A stretch of 64,000 bases of DNA from Diphasiastrum complanatum (Eukaryota > Streptophyta > Lycopodiopsida > Lycopodiales > Lycopodiaceae): the NCBI GenBank assembly GCA_029204225.1, contig CM055100.1:45283685-45347684 (forward strand), given 5' to 3'. A model generated the notes under the pieces. It worked only from the letters and a program-made list of their open reading frames with translations, had not been told where the DNA came from and searched no databases. The translations under genes and the position numbers were made by a program. Numbering within the stretch: the first letter of the stretch is position 1; every line of letters begins with the position of its first letter. Shown here one piece after another: positions 21,364-34,222 of the stretch.

Positions 21364-23657
21364 AGTTGTCGTTGTCGGTATTTTTCGAATGACATCATGG
21401 AGTAGGTGATCAAATTCTCTATGTGTATTTACAGCTAAGTTTAATTTTACATGTAGAAAATTTGATACTCCCTCCTTATTTATCTTTACAAAAAGAATGT
21501 TCATGCTCCAATGTCGACTGCAACAACCAAAATACAAATATCGATAAATTTCTATTTATGAAAAAATTCTTTACTTATTAAAGCAATGAAACATGCAACA
21601 TTCCGGATTAAAGCAACAAAAACAAAAGAGCAATCCTTACTTATTTTCATATGGAATCAAATAAACTTTCGCCATAGGACTGCATTCGATAAAATAGACA
21701 GCCTTCCCAAAATTTGCTTCTTTCGCCTTTATCGCTCCCATGAAAAATGGACTAACAACAAAAAATGTACCATGGGAATCGAAACTAATACTATTCTCCA
21801 AGAAAGATACTTCGGCTTCTACTATTACATCTGAAATTTTTGAGGTTTTATCTTTCGGATATGCATGTATTCCTTTTTTAATTCAAATGTATCTTCATAG
21901 CGTAAATAAAATTTCTATCATAATGTTACTAATTTTTGTTCTATATATGCAGTGTGTGTACAACAAAAAGACGCTTTTAGTTGTGCATGGTTTGTCTTGT
22001 ACAATACGAAGTTATTTTTTTAGTGGTATAATTTATAAGTGGATGTAGATATTGAAAAGGTAATATTCTGTTCATTTGTGGTTCCTTTCATTCAGATTCA
22101 TATTTATTTACTATCATTGTTTGTAATTTGCTGATTCTCGTGTTTTCTTATGACAGTTCACTCTTGAGCCGTATACTCCTGATCATGTATATAGATTTTG
22201 GCAAGCCTGAGTTGATCAGAACCTATGCCAAGTACGGTGTGTAAGCGTTGCACCTGCAATCGAGGGCCCTCAAAAGGAAGCTGCTCCTGTCTTAACAGCC
22301 TTTCAGGTTGCTCAGGATGTAGATCTTATTTTATATGATCGAAAAGAAATAAAAGTCCTTTTCTAATACAGAGGAGGGCAATTTTATAGCAGTTATTCCT
22401 CTTGCCTTAAAAGGCATTGAGGCCCTTCCTGAAATAGAGGAGGGGGATTATAGAAGGAGCTGTTGCCTCATCAAATCCTAATATTGATAAAGAAAAAATA
22501 GAAAAAATTGATTGAATAGAGATATATTTGTAAATAGAGAGACATAAAAAAAAAAAAGATACAATCATTTTACATGTAAACAACTCGTTTATGGATTTTC
22601 TTTTATTGATATCAATATAGATTCTTACAATCAGGTTGTGTCCATAGTGTAATACAGGAATGCAATTTTCTATATTGATAACAAGACATGATGATTGGCA
22701 TGTATTTGTTGATAGTGAATTTCAATGTTCTTCAATAAGTTGGATTGTTTCGCCAATATCTCTGCATTTGATCTCGAGCTCATGTCTTTTACGTACATGC
22801 ATAAAACTAATACAAAGTTAGTTAGAATTAGTACAAAGATTGTATTAGAAAGTTTTAATTGAATCTATTCATAAAAGATCGAGTGTTTGAAGTTACTTAC
22901 GAGTTTATCATTGAAAATGAATCTGAAGTCTGAAAGTACATCATCTTGCAGGAGCAATAGTTCCCGCCGGATGTAGTTTAGACTCCAATTTTCTTCCACC
23001 TCAACACATGTCAAAACGGCATCATTGTATATAATTTCAATATTTTTTCATTTTGAATGTCCACTGGCTTCCAAGTCTTGATCGAGTGGCACCCATTTAC
23101 CTTTATTTTTTTTCCATCTTTGATAATGGAAGCATAAGCTCAATATTTGTTTTTCAATTTGATAACGGAAGCACATGGAAGACATTTTAATTCTGCATTC
23201 TATTTCTCCATCTGATCTTTTGTCCCAACCTTCATCCATAAGTTCAGATAATAAACTATCTGATAAATTTTTGCATACAAACATCGTCGATATTGCAGTT
23301 GTCTGTGATAGTAGGGTTATATCATTTCTTAAAAGTTTTCTCGAATTGGTGCTACTCAAGCCTATTTATTAGAAGTTTATTGCATAAATATTGTGACTAT
23401 GGAACTGTCTAACCAAATAACTAAGACATTTACTAGTAATTAGCAATGGCCGGCTATCTAACGACATTATCTCTGTCCAAGGCATTGTCTAACAAAGTAT
23501 CTAAGGATATATTTACTAGCTGAAAGTAGTTGCAGCAGTCTCTTAATATGAGGGCACTATATACTTTGCTCCAGCAGCAGACTTTTTCCCCTCCAAAAGA
23601 AAATTGTCAAACTTCTAAAGACAAATCAAAATATATGCGAGTTTAAGGCAGCTAACG
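21364..23657. other. AT-rich interval, otherwise empty
   Basis: Apart from the exon-like piece at 22157-22366 I see no gene, LTR or RNA. Open frames are below about 105 codons and lack motifs. Confidence 0.4.
22157..22366 (+). pseudogene. Exon-like relic, unidentified
   Basis: After a good acceptor-like TTATGACAG, a frame reads FTLEPYTPDHVYRFWQA, a stop, then VDQNLCQVRCVSVAPAIEG and on to DLILYDRKEIKVLF. It could be a later exon of the same decayed gene as 20855-21290. No domain recognised. Confidence 0.25.
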
Positions 23658-24015
23658 TGTAATAGATCCTAACACCACAGTAGGGCAAACACTAACTGAT
23701 CCACCCAACCTTGCCTACTCCCTGATATAGAGTAAGCCCCTCCTAGCCCAGTGTGAGGACTGGTAGCATGCTACTGCCAAGTGTCGGCCACGTGGCACTG
23801 ACGTGGCCGACTGCACGTCGGGACCCAACTGGGGGCCCTATCCTGCTGACAGGGTCCCTAGGCTGTGTTAGGCCCGCCATGGCTATGGACCGTGCTGGGG
23901 CACACTACTCACACTGTCTTGCCCTGTTGGTCATGTACGCTGGACACGACCCTGACTGTGGTATCTGACCTATCTGTGTTCTCTAGGGTTCGGCACTGGT
24001 TACGAGCTCGTAACA
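23658..24015 (-). repeat. 3' LTR of chromovirus
   Basis: This LTR is 358 bp with TG...CA ends (TGTAATAGATCC to GCTCGTAACA in plus coordinates). It is nearly identical to the other LTR and contains CCACGTGGCACTGACGTGG-type ACGT cores. The polyprotein stop lies at its inner edge. Confidence 0.95.
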
Positions 24016-24028
24016 CTCCCTCTCCCTT
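24016..24028 (-). promoter_or_regulatory. Polypurine tract of chromovirus
   Basis: The minus strand reads AAGGGAGAGGGAG directly before the 3' LTR, overlapping the end of the coding frame. Confidence 0.9.
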
Positions 24029-27000
24029 AAGAACCGTCTTGGTCCTCTAAGACAAAGTCTGGAAAAATTTTGCGAAGGACGCTGCCTCTTTCCCAAGTGG
24101 CATTCTCAACAGGCTGATCATTCCACTTAACCAGATATTCTCGGTATAGAGTATGACGAGTCTGCGTCTCTCTACTATCAAGAATCTCCTCTGGTTCATG
24201 TGGAGGTTGTTGAGGATCCAATGGGAGAACTAGAACACTGTCCCCTACCAGATTGTCTGATCTGGTTAAGGCTTTTCGTAACTGACTTACATGAAAGACT
24301 GGAAAAACCTTACTGCTGTGTGGGAGTTCTAGTTCATAGGTGACCTCGCCTAGTCTCCTACTGATGGTAAAGGGACCACAATACCTTGGAGACAACTTAG
24401 CACACACTCCTGATTTGAGGGTTTTAGAGTCAACTGGGACTCTCAAGTAGACTCTCTCACCAGTGGAGAACTGCACATCCCGTCTGTGTGGATCTGCATA
24501 ATGTCTGGCTCGATCCTGGGATTGTCTAATGCTACGCTTAGCATGTTCTATCATCTGGTTTAGGTCTTCTAAAAAGTTTCTGGCTGCTTCAACTTTTTCT
24601 TGTTTAAACCCTACAGCTGTGGGTGAGCGTGGCTGAAAACCGTACATCAGCATAAATGGGCTGTATCCCGTAGCTGAATGTTTGGTACTGTTGTAGGCAA
24701 ACTCTAATATCGAGAGATACTCCTCCCAATTAGTGTGCCTCTTGCTGACGTATGCACAAAGCATATCCTCCAGCACTTGATTTACCCTTTCTGTTTGACC
24801 GTCCGTCTGTGGATGGTCGGTGGTACTCATATTAAGTTTAGTATGGAGATGATGGAATACTGCCTTCCAAAAATTTCCAGTAAACTTACTGTCCCGGTCG
24901 CTGACTATGCCGGAAGGTAGACCGTACAATTTAAATAGCCCGTCTACAAACAACCTCGCTAACTCTGGAGCTCTAACGGTTGTTTTGGTCGGAATAAAAT
25001 GAGCCATTTTGGTCAGACGGTCAACTGTGACCCATATAGCGTCATTACCCTTTTGGGTTTTAGGCAGGCCTACTATAAAATCCATGGAGATACTCTCCCA
25101 TTTACCAGCTGGTATTTCTAAGGGATGCAACAACCCTCCTGCCTTTAAACGCTCTGCTTTATTTACTTGACATTTCTGGCAACTGGTTACATACTGGTGG
25201 ACGTCCCTTTTCATACTGGGCCAGAAAAATTGCCTACGAAGAAGCTCATAGGTCTTCTGTATGCCTGGGTGTCCCGCGCTAGGATTGTCATGACATTCAT
25301 ATAGGACCTGCTGCCTATAATCCTCTGAATTGGGGACACATACTCTATCTCTATAGAGCAAGTACTCATCCTGAATGGAATACTGTTTCCATTTGAATCC
25401 TTGAGTCAACTGACCCTCAACCACTAGGATTTGCTTGGGTGATACAGGCTCAGAATCCTCAACGTCATCTGATGACGTATACTCGGACTCATCATCATCC
25501 TCAACGGAAGCTGCCGTATTCTTGGATGAATTGGCACCAGCCCCGGGAACTGGTTCTGGAGTCTGTAACTGTCTGTTCTGGACTGAGTTCCAGATAATAG
25601 AGAAGAATGCATCATGCTGGCATTTCCCTCTCAAGGACTCGAGTAACTCATTACGAATCTGAGTAAAACTCAGCTCGTTTATCATAGGCATTCTGCTAAG
25701 GGCATCTGCTACTGTATTGAATTTTCCACGCCTATATCTGATAGACATGTCAAACTCTTGCATCAACTCTGCCCAACGAGCTTTCCGACCTCTAAGCTCA
25801 GGTTGATTGCAAAGGTATCTGAGACTCTCATGGTCTGTCAGGACCTCAAAGTTGGCACCATACAAATAATGCATCCAAGTCTTAAGGGCATGGACTGTAG
25901 AAAAGAGTTCCTTTTCATAGGCACTATACCTAGTCTGTGCTGGCTCGAGTTTTTTACTCTCGAACACAACTGGTCGTCCACCCTGAGTTAGCACAACACC
26001 TACTGCAAAGTCGCTAGCATCTGTTTCGACCACAAATGGCTGATTGGGGTCGACGACCTTTAAAACTGGTGCTGTAGCTAAGGCTGTTTTGAGAGCATCA
26101 AAGCTCTCCTGTTGTGCGGACTCCCAAATGAACTCCTTTCCCTTCCCCTTAAGGAGATTTGTCATAGGGACTGCTATCTGAGCATATTCCTTGACAAATC
26201 GTCTGTAATATCCCGCCAGACCAAGAAAGATTTGAAGTTCCAAAATATTCTGAGGTCTCAGCCAACTGAGTATGGCTTTAACCTTATTTGGGTCCATCTT
26301 AATCCCATCTGAAGAGATAATGTGACCCAAATATGCTACTTCTTCAACGAAGAATTCACACTTGGATTGTTTAGCATAAAGCTTATGCTTTCTGAGCAGT
26401 CGAAACACCTTTCTGAGGTGTTTTAGATGCTCCTTCCTCATTTTGCTGTAGACGAGGATGTCATCTAAAAATACGACTACAAACTTACCCAAGTATGGTC
26501 TGAGGACACTGTTCATCAAGGTCATAAAGGTAGCTGGAGCATTTGTGAGCCCAAATGGCATCACCTTAAACTCATAATGACCGTGACGAGTCCTAAAAGC
26601 TGTTTTCGAGACATCTTCCGATTTTATACGGACTTGATGATATCCCGATCTGAGGTCTATTTTGCTGAAAAACTTAGCCCCGTCGAGTTGATCAAACAAC
26701 TCGTCTGCCCGAGGCATAGGGTATTTATTCTTAATTGTGACTTTATTGAGGGCTCTGTAATCTACGCAAAGACGCATAGACCCCTCCTTCTTTTTCACCA
26801 ATAGGACTGGTGAGGCCCATGGTGAACTACTGGTCTGAATTTGGCCTTTCCCAAGATAGTCTGTTAACTGCCTAGTTATTTCTTCATCCTCTGTTCGGCT
26901 GACCCGATACGGAGGTTTAGAAACAGGTGCTGTACCTGGTACTAGGTTTATTACATGATCTACCTCTCTGCTAGGTGGTAAACCATGTGGCAAATCTTCA

Positions 27001-28805
27001 GGAAAAACATCTTTAAATTTAGACAATAAAGTTTCTAATTTACTAATTTTCTGCTGAATAGAACTGGAAATAGAAACTTCAGAAATAAACTGAAAGTCAC
27101 ATAAGAATACCTGATGGTCTTCGTCTCCGATTAGCTGACAGAGCTCTGAACTGCAGACCATAGGGCTGTTGGGAACATCATGCTCCCCATGCAACTGGAT
27201 CTCTCGGCCTTTATACTGAAAGTTGAGGGTGTTCTCCTGATAGTTTCTGTGGAGGGAAGGTCCTAAACTGTAGAGCCAATCTCTCCCGAGAACAATGTCT
27301 GTTCGATCCAGGTGCATTATCTGAAAGTTTATTTGATCTTGGTACCCCTGAATACCAAGATTTAACTTACTTACCATAGTTTCCCATATTTTTTTATCTT
27401 CACCCTTAGCTAATGAAACTATGTACCTATGCTGACTAGGTACTTCTGGTAGTTTAAGCTTTTTAACCAGGGTGTGGTTGATGAAATTATGGGTTGCCCC
27501 ATCATCAACCATGACTCTTACTGACTGGTTTCCAACTTTCCCATGCATACGTACTAGGTCATGCGGCCCAAAGCTGAAGGGTCTCGCTAGCATTGCAGAG
27601 GTCAGCTGGCAACAGTGTTCATGATCTTCATGATACACTTTGATCTCGGAAGCTGCCGAGTCACTGGGGAAACATACAGTCTGAACAAGATGAACTTGTT
27701 TTTTATCTTTTTTAGTGAAAGGCCCCTTGGGACACTGTCTGACTGTGTGTCCCTTGCCCATACACACAAAGCACAAACGTTCTTGTTTGGCTTTCTCAAA
27801 ATCATCTGGTTTTAAGGGCTGTATGAGTGAAGGGCGTTTCTGAGGAGCTTCACCTTTAAATTTATCTTCTTTCTTTCTTTTTAAAAATTTCTTTTTAAAT
27901 TGAAAGTCTTTCTGAGGAAGCTGCTCAGAAAGTGGTTGCTGTCTCGCTCTCTTCCTACCCACTGAATCATCATAGATTTGAGCATATCTGAGAGCTTGCT
28001 CAAGGGTAGTAGGCGAGTTTCTCTGGACCTCTACTTTATATTCATCTTTGAGGCCACGGACAAATCCCCTGATTTTTTGATAGTCATCCATATTTTTAAT
28101 CTTTAAAATTGCTTCTCGATACTGCGAGATATATTGGATGAGGGACTTGTCCATTACTGTTCTTTCCCAGGCTTCCCAGGCTCTATCAAGTTCATTCTCT
28201 GGTAGAAATTCTCTTAGGAAAGCTTCTTCAAAAGCTTTCCATGACCGGGGAGTCTGCCCAGTCTCCTGGAGATTTAACCACCACTTATAGGCCATAGGCC
28301 CTAAAGAAAGACTGGCCTCAATTGCTTGCAAATGGTCAGGGGTCTGTTTAAGAGCATGAATGTTCTTCCATTTGCTGAGGAAGGTTTGTAGAATATCTGC
28401 ATTTCTATCCTTCTCTTCCCCATTAAAAGTAGGAGGCTTTAAATCTTTAAAAACACTGGGGTGAGACCGTAAAGTCTCACCCGAAACTGATGGAAGTGGA
28501 GAAGGGGATAACTGAGAAGTGGAGGGAAGGCTTCCTTTCGCGGAACTCAAAATCAAGTTTTTGAGTTCAGCGAACGAGTCGTCCACATTGGACTTGAAAT
28601 TGGCTAATGCCAACTTCAGTTCATCCACTTCTGTTACCAATTGGAGGAACTGCTCCTTGGTAACCAGTTCGTCGAGTTCTTCGGCGAACTGTTCCTGTTC
28701 TTCTACTTCCATGGGTTCCTTCCCTTTTCTGTAAGCCAAGGCTTCTGTTTCAAGTTCGTCGAAGCCTCTCTCCGGGGGTTGATCAGGTCCCTGAGGAGTG
28801 GTCAT
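24027..28805 (-). CDS. Gag-pol polyprotein with chromodomain
   Basis: This is a 1592-codon open frame. Gag covers about 120-300 and the CCHC knuckle [14 protein letters not shown] is at 345-358. Protease has [10 protein letters not shown] near 433-442; the active-site triplet is DDG, not the usual DSG or DTG. Reverse transcriptase covers about 655-840, with [13 protein letters not shown] and the catalytic FLDD at 779-782. RNase H covers about 920-1035, with TDAS at 928-931. An acidic linker lies near 1100-1120. Integrase has an HHCC finger (H1172/H1179, C1209, C1212) and DDE residues at about D1242, D1303 and E1339, then a GPF module near 1477-1479. The C-terminal chromodomain (about 1537-1575) has YLVKW and NATWE. 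Known family role: reverse transcription and chromatin-targeted integration. No stop or frameshift is seen, so it is probably functional. The start Met at 28805 is the first in frame. Confidence 0.95.
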   Translation of the reverse strand: MTTPQGPDQPPERGFDELETEALAYRKGKEPMEVEEQEQFAEELDELVTKEQFLQLVTEVDELKLALANFKSNVDDSFAELKNLILSSAKGSLPSTSQLSPSPLPSVSGETLRSHPSVFKDLKPPTFNGEEKDRNADILQTFLSKWKNIHALKQTPDHLQAIEASLSLGPMAYKWWLNLQETGQTPRSWKAFEEAFLREFLPENELDRAWEAWERTVMDKSLIQYISQYREAILKIKNMDDYQKIRGFVRGLKDEYKVEVQRNSPTTLEQALRYAQIYDDSVGRKRARQQPLSEQLPQKDFQFKKKFLKRKKEDKFKGEAPQKRPSLIQPLKPDDFEKAKQERLCFVCMGKGHTVRQCPKGPFTKKDKKQVHLVQTVCFPSDSAASEIKVYHEDHEHCCQLTSAMLARPFSFGPHDLVRMHGKVGNQSVRVMVDDGATHNFINHTLVKKLKLPEVPSQHRYIVSLAKGEDKKIWETMVSKLNLGIQGYQDQINFQIMHLDRTDIVLGRDWLYSLGPSLHRNYQENTLNFQYKGREIQLHGEHDVPNSPMVCSSELCQLIGDEDHQVFLCDFQFISEVSISSSIQQKISKLETLLSKFKDVFPEDLPHGLPPSREVDHVINLVPGTAPVSKPPYRVSRTEDEEITRQLTDYLGKGQIQTSSSPWASPVLLVKKKEGSMRLCVDYRALNKVTIKNKYPMPRADELFDQLDGAKFFSKIDLRSGYHQVRIKSEDVSKTAFRTRHGHYEFKVMPFGLTNAPATFMTLMNSVLRPYLGKFVVVFLDDILVYSKMRKEHLKHLRKVFRLLRKHKLYAKQSKCEFFVEEVAYLGHIISSDGIKMDPNKVKAILSWLRPQNILELQIFLGLAGYYRRFVKEYAQIAVPMTNLLKGKGKEFIWESAQQESFDALKTALATAPVLKVVDPNQPFVVETDASDFAVGVVLTQGGRPVVFESKKLEPAQTRYSAYEKELFSTVHALKTWMHYLYGANFEVLTDHESLRYLCNQPELRGRKARWAELMQEFDMSIRYRRGKFNTVADALSRMPMINELSFTQIRNELLESLRGKCQHDAFFSIIWNSVQNRQLQTPEPVPGAGANSSKNTAASVEDDDESEYTSSDDVEDSEPVSPKQILVVEGQLTQGFKWKQYSIQDEYLLYRDRVCVPNSEDYRQQVLYECHDNPSAGHPGIQKTYELLRRQFFWPSMKRDVHQYVTSCQKCQVNKAERLKAGGLLHPLEIPAGKWESISMDFIVGLPKTQKGNDAIWVTVDRLTKMAHFIPTKTTVRAPELARLFVDGLFKLYGLPSGIVSDRDSKFTGNFWKAVFHHLHTKLNMSTTDHPQTDGQTERVNQVLEDMLCAYVSKRHTNWEEYLSILEFAYNSTKHSATGYSPFMLMYGFQPRSPTAVGFKQEKVEAARNFLEDLNQMIEHAKRSIRQSQDRARHYADPHRRDVQFSTGERVYLRVPVDSKTLKSGVCAKLSPRYCGPFTISRRLGEVTYELELPHSSKVFPVFHVSQLRKALTRSDNLVGDSVLVLPLDPQQPPHEPEEILDSRETQTRHTLYREYLVKWNDQPVENATWERGSVLRKIFPDFVLEDQDGS

Positions 28806-29595
28806 CTTCGGAACTGAAAGAGAGCTACCTTAACTTCTGAAGGAAAAAAAGTCTAAAAGACTAATTTACAACTGTACAAGGAAAAGGAAAGATGACTTAG
28901 CTGTTTCTGAGGACTGTACTTCCAAAGAAAGAATGAAGAGGAACCCTTTCAGCTCTTTTCCCCAAAATTTCAGACCTGCTGTTCCGAAAAATGCCAGTTT
29001 GAAGCTTCAAAACGGTGCTAAATTTCCCGGTTTTTTGAGGATAGTAGCTCGCTGGTCTGATTGCAATCCAACTTGTCCACAAAAAGGCAAATCTGAAGTC
29101 CAAAAACCCTTCTGAATTCTGAAATTTCAGAAGTCTCCTACTCGCTGATCTGGTAGGAATCCTCTTGCTCCAAATCTCTGACGTTGGGGCCCAAAAACTT
29201 GTTGAAAAACCAGATTTTCAGAAGTACTGGCAGCGCTGGCCCTGCTCCTCCTTTTTGGCTTCAAACTCGCTGAGAACCAGTAACTTTTTCCCTGGAAATC
29301 GGATGTAGGTCTCTGACTGTACAGCGATGGAGGTGCTGGCTTCTTCCTACTCTAATTTCGCTGGGAAAACTATAGAGAATCCTCTCAACTCAGTGGGAAA
29401 CAGCTGTTTTTTCAGCGAGTTACCTACACTTGGAATATGACTCCTTGCTACTGTGATTTCTCAGTGGAAATCAGAAGTTTGAAGGCTGCTCCTACAGCGA
29501 TCCTCCTCCTCTATTCCTCTCTGAGAATCTGAGAAACACTTCCTATCTTCTGATAGCTTTCTCTACTACTGTCCTGAACTCCCTAGGATGGAGAT
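28806..29595 (-). other. Untranslated leader of chromovirus
   Basis: About 790 bp separate the primer binding site from the gag start. I see no conserved reading frame. Such leaders normally hold packaging and dimerisation signals, which cannot be read directly here. Confidence 0.6.
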
Positions 29596-29608
29596 GGCTC
29601 TGATACCA
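29596..29608 (-). promoter_or_regulatory. Primer binding site of chromovirus
   Basis: The minus strand reads TGGTATCAGAGCC one base inside the 5' LTR, matching initiator tRNA-Met. Confidence 0.93.
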
Positions 29609-29609
29609 G

Positions 29610-29966
29610 TGTAATAGATCCTAACACCACAGTAGGGCAAACACTAACTGATCCACCCAACCTTGCCTACTCCCTGATATAGAGTAAGCCCCTCCTAGCC
29701 CAGTGTGAGGACTGGTAGCATGCTACTGCCAAGTGTCGGCCACGTGGCACTGACGTGGCGACTGCACGTCGGGACCCAACTGGGGGCCCTATCCTGCTGA
29801 CAGGGTCCCTAGGCTGTGTTAGGCCCGCCATGGCTATGGACCGTGCTGGGGCACACTACTCACACTGTCTTGCCCTGTTGGTCATGTACGCTGGACACGA
29901 CCCTGACTGTGGTATCTGACCTATCTGTGTTCTCTAGGGTTCGGCACTGGTTACGAGCTCGTAACA
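29610..29966 (-). repeat. 5' LTR of chromovirus
   Basis: This LTR is 357 bp and differs from the 3' LTR by one missing C. It would hold the element's promoter, directed leftwards. Confidence 0.95.
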
Positions 29967-29971
29967 TAACG

Positions 29972-32900
29972 GCCGACACTTTCAAAGACACAATGCTTAT
30001 AACTTGAAGACTCTATTTTAACCTTGTGTCCTATTCGTTTCTTGCTCAAAGGTTCTTGAATGAAGGCACTGTCCTAATTTAGGTTTCTTTAAAGCCTCCA
30101 ATATTTGAGTTCCATATGAAGGCCTCTCACTTTTTTTTTTCTCTTATGGAATCGGACTCGAATTCTATCTCTCTCTTCGATTCTAAGTGGTTGTCTACGA
30201 CTACAACCACCAGTTCTAGTTGCCAGTGGCTGTTCCTATGTAAGTCAGAAGAGTAGACGAAATGGAAATTGCCGGCATAATCTTCTTCCACGTAAGTAGG
30301 CAGGCAACGATGGCCATGTGCCTTTCTAGTGTAGGTGTTTCTGCAAAATACTCTCTTACCAGCCAATTTGGCTGTCTACGGCCGCTTCTAGGGCTTACAC
30401 CTCTAAGGCAGTTTTCTGGCTCTCCATGTAGGCCTTAACAATTCATTTGGACAGGTTTCAAGCATCGCCTCAACACTTATCTGCAACATTTCAGACAGAT
30501 GTGGCATCGGTTTCAAGGGCATACACCTCTTAGGCCTTTCTCTTCTGAAGCGGCAGATTTCTTAAGGCAGCATAGTCTTTGATAGCAAGCGGTTTCTAGG
30601 CATTTCCCCATAGCCAACAGCCATCTTTCTCAAATGGCAGGTCCTGCTCATTCTTATGATCATTTTTCCAGGAAGCGACCATATACAAAGGCAGATTTCA
30701 GATGTTCTTCTTGCCATATGCAGCGACAGTCATCTAACTTCTTTAAGCGGTAGTTCCAGCGGTCTTCTAAAGTTCTATATGGCAGTTTAGTGACAGTCTA
30801 CATCAGATTAGCACATTTTCAAGTGACTATTCTCAGCTAGCCTACCATTGCACCTTCAAAAGTCATTTGTCCTTGTATCTCAAGTGGTTTTCAACAATGC
30901 ATATGGATGTTTTCTAGGCAGCGGGTGTTTACAAACCATTAAGCAGTTTGTAGATCTGTTTTACAACCACTCAGGCTTTTGAATATCCATGTGGCAATAA
31001 ATACCTTACTGGTTAATGAATAGACACCAACACTTGTCAACTCTTCATTGGATACTTTCCTCTGTAGCAGTTACTAAGGCTCTTCTCTATTCCACGCCCT
31101 CTCTCTGGCTATAACATGCTAGAACTCCGCATTTTCTATTATTCATTCATGTCTTGCAAATTTGCTCTACTCTTAGGAAGGAGCAGAGGGTGACAGACTT
31201 TGTGGCTTATGCCATTGTACTTTCTTTTTCCTATGAATGAATCAAAACATCCATGTTTTGTTTCTATTCTGAATGATCCCGTGAATGTCATTGTGATTCT
31301 GTTGAATATTGGACTCTACACTCTGTAGATTTGTGATTAATATTGACCAGGTATTAATCGAACTATGCAGTGGGTCAGGATTCCTTTTACAGAACTCTAG
31401 AGTAGCTGTTGAGGGACGAGATAGTTCATTGTAAGCATTGTCTGCAACAATCATTTGGCCTTGCGAAATATAATGTATTGTCTAAGTTGAAACCTGATTT
31501 ATAGTGCACAGATCTTGTTCTCGGTCCTGTTTGATCTTAATACTGAGTTGATGGTTAATTTCTCCAAGATTCTGTTCTCCAGAAACTGGACTTCATGGTT
31601 GAACATTTTGAATCTTTTCTATGATGTTTCAAGTACTTTGTACAAAACCTATGGCGGTACTGGCTGCCTTCTATGAATATTTTTAGATAACCAGTTTGTT
31701 TCCACCTTCATTATGCCATATCACTGAACATCACTGCTAATTTCCACCAATAATGACTGAATATCTCTTATATGTGCTCTCTTCTTGGGGAACGACACTT
31801 ATATACTACATTCTACTAAACTTTCTAGTAAGTAGGTTGCGAAGAGGAAAGAGAAAAAACCTAAAGTTTGTCTGCGCACTTAATGAATTGCAAGATGAAC
31901 AAGCTTTTGTATCAAGGAACCTTCAATCGGGGGAAAACATATAAAGTTACTACGATTTTACATAGTGGAAAGGTCACTAAGGACTTTCTATCCACGTGAA
32001 AAAACCCTTAAGGATTTTACTTTATGGGCCCATTCTTATTTGTGGCCCACATTTTATAGGCCACATGTAGCAACTTTTTTCAAAAAAAATCATGCCATAA
32101 TTTGCCTTTCTAAAATATTGATGGACTTCAAGATTGTCAATTAGTTGGAGTGGCACTTTTAGAAGTCATCGTCTAGTTTGCTTTTGTTTAGTAACAATTG
32201 TAAATTCTCCCCATCTTTTCATGCTTTGATGCACTCTACAAATGAATAGTAAAATGTCCGAGGAAAAAACAAGGGGAGTAGTGTACTTTCAATTGGGACT
32301 GCATGATTGACGGTTAGAGATGTCCATCTTACATGCTTGATGCATTTTACGGATGGAAAGTATGGGGAGTAGTGTAGTTTCAATCGCCGCTGCATGATAG
32401 TTTGTTACAGTTGTGCCCTAGTCCAAGGGCGGTGGGGCACTGTGGTGGAAGCCAGGCTGTCGGGTCACCAATATCTTCCCCCAATTTCCCACACCTTTGG
32501 ACTAATGATGGTGGCCCATGATGATGACGACTGAGAGATGGAAGTATGATCCGCCAAGGCAAATAAGGCCAAAAATAACCCAAGAGGCAGACTAGAAGCC
32601 AAGCCATGTGAGGAAGGCAGCCAATTTCCATCTACATATACCAAACACAACCGGAGCGAGGAAGGTCATGCGGGCCCGCCAAAGTTGGGTAGAGACCGCG
32701 CATTTGGCGGTGACCATGGACCCGAAACGCCACTTGGACGAATCAGCGACGCGAATATTTTTCGTTAGCTGCATAACTGTCAGGTGACAGGTCTCATTCG
32801 GGGGCCCGTCAACAATAATACGATGAAAAGGGGGGGGGGGGGGTAAAGGGAAGGTGTCGTTGTTGATTACGACGACGACGACGACGACGCGTTGTCGGAC

Positions 32901-33110
32901 AAATAATGGGAAACCAAAATCCAAATATTTTGAGAAATTTAATACTCTTTTTTGGCGGACTTAGAGAGAAATATTTCGCCGTACACGTCCCGTCAGCAGC
33001 CGCTACCGCCCGGCTGCCGACGAGTGCTTGTTCGCCTAGCCCTCGGCGGCCGACTGTCCGCCCTGACATCCCATCGGTCAGCTTGTCTGCATTACCAACG
33101 AGAATGCAAG
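29972..33110. other. Intergenic region upstream of CSLC
   Basis: No gene recognised. 30400-31000 is rich in recurring GGCAG and GCGGT words without a clear period. Near the right end are a G run (32830-32843) and an ACG trinucleotide run (32869-32889). The GC content rises from about 32640, which may mark the CSLC promoter region, but I cannot place a TATA box. Confidence 0.4.
32869..32889. repeat. ACG trinucleotide run
   Basis: Seven copies of ACG, about 1.35 kb before the CSLC start codon. A G homopolymer lies just upstream at 32830-32843. Confidence 0.9.
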
Positions 33111-33112
33111 AC

Positions 33113-33115
<3 letters not shown>

Positions 33116-33157
<42 letters not shown>
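33116..33157. repeat. GA microsatellite near CSLC 5' end
   Basis: A GA run of about 40 bp followed by imperfect GA-rich sequence to about 33182. GA/CT repeats are common in promoters and 5' leaders of plant genes. The CAG-rich stretch at 33290-33345 lies just downstream and may be 5' UTR. Confidence 0.85.
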
Positions 33158-33160
<3 letters not shown>

Positions 33161-34222
33161 GAGAGGGAGAGAGCGAGAGAGACGAAAGATGGCGATGGAG
33201 AGAGATGATAGGAGATGGTGTATTGGGTTCGTTCTTAGTACAGGGAAGTAGCACAGGAGGAAGAGAAAGCAGCCAAAATAGCAGCAGAAAACTAAAGGCA
33301 GCAGCAGCAGTACAATAAAGCGAACAGCAGCAGAAGCACCAGCAGAAAGAAATCTGCTCTGAGTACCTTTCGTCGTCTGCTTCTGTTTGTGATATCAGTG
33401 CTTGTTGTTTTTCAGTTCACCTTGTGGTTTTGCTTCGGCCTCCGCTGCTGCAGCGATAGCACCCACCTCGCTTTGCAGAAGGCCGGTGATCTATATCCCC
33501 AGTGGTCTGGGCAGCAGGTGGCCAGGCTTTGGATCAAGCCTCCTTGCATGTGAGAGCGGATGCTCTCGCCTGTGTGCTCTTTGTTTTCTGCTTCCCTGCA
33601 TTGCATTGCATTGTTAAAAGCTGCATTGCTTCTCGGAAAGGCGGATGCATATTGGCGAACGGGTGGCTATGTCATTCCTGATAGTTTCAATGCCGCTTGA
33701 AATGTCACAAAACTTGTGTTGCATTGGTGGAGGATCGATCTGAATGTGGCTGCCTTGTGCCTTGGAGCTGATGCCATTTTGTTTACTATCCCATACGATC
33801 TGTAAAACTCCTGAGTGCCACAAGAAACAGGATGATTTGACGTGTATTTTATCAGTAGATAAGGGTTTCATTTTGTACTGTTGAGAAGCTGAAGTCCTGT
33901 TTCTTTTGCCCTCTCACCCCTGGAAGTGAAGCAATGAAGGTCTCTATCGGTTTTTCAAATCCTTTCGGCATCAGGAAATGAGCTTCGCTTGACCCACATA
34001 TTATTGCCTAAGCTACTGATTTAGCAGAAGCACTGAACAGAGTCTACAGATTCTATACGAGGAAGCTTTTACCGTAACTATATATTATACTGAAATCCTA
34101 GGTTTGCATCTATTCTATCTGTCCTTTTCTCTGACATACAAGGTCAAGCTGCATTGGGCAAGATATCTTATTCTTCAGATTGTCTTTCACAAGCTCAAAA
34201 CATTTCTTCAGCTAGCTACACA

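Larger units (their letters stand above)
23658..29966 (-). mobile_element. Complete young Ty3/gypsy chromovirus
   Basis: This 6309-bp element has LTRs at 23658-24015 and 29610-29966 and a perfect target duplication TAACG (23653-23657 and 29967-29971). The primer binding site is at 29596-29608 and the polypurine tract at 24016-24028. One uninterrupted gag-pol frame ends in a chromodomain. The LTRs differ by a single-base indel (ACGTGGCCGACT versus ACGTGGCGACT near 23806 and 29757), and I see no other difference. So it inserted very recently and has every part expected of an autonomous element. Its GC content is clearly higher than the flanks. Confidence 0.95.

Noticed and set aside
30400-31000. 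GGCAG/GCGGT word richness as a tandem repeat
   Set aside because: No stable period or alignable unit was seen.
31753-31944. Short frame with a hydrophobic start
   Set aside because: Single short frame with no homology, splice context or neighbours.
32906-33251. Arg/Glu repeat proteins over the GA microsatellite
   Set aside because: They arise from translating a dinucleotide repeat.
34154-34222. Upstream extension of CSLC from a TTG
   Set aside because: The ATG at 34223 begins a typical CSLC N-terminus; a TTG start is not expected in a plant nuclear gene.
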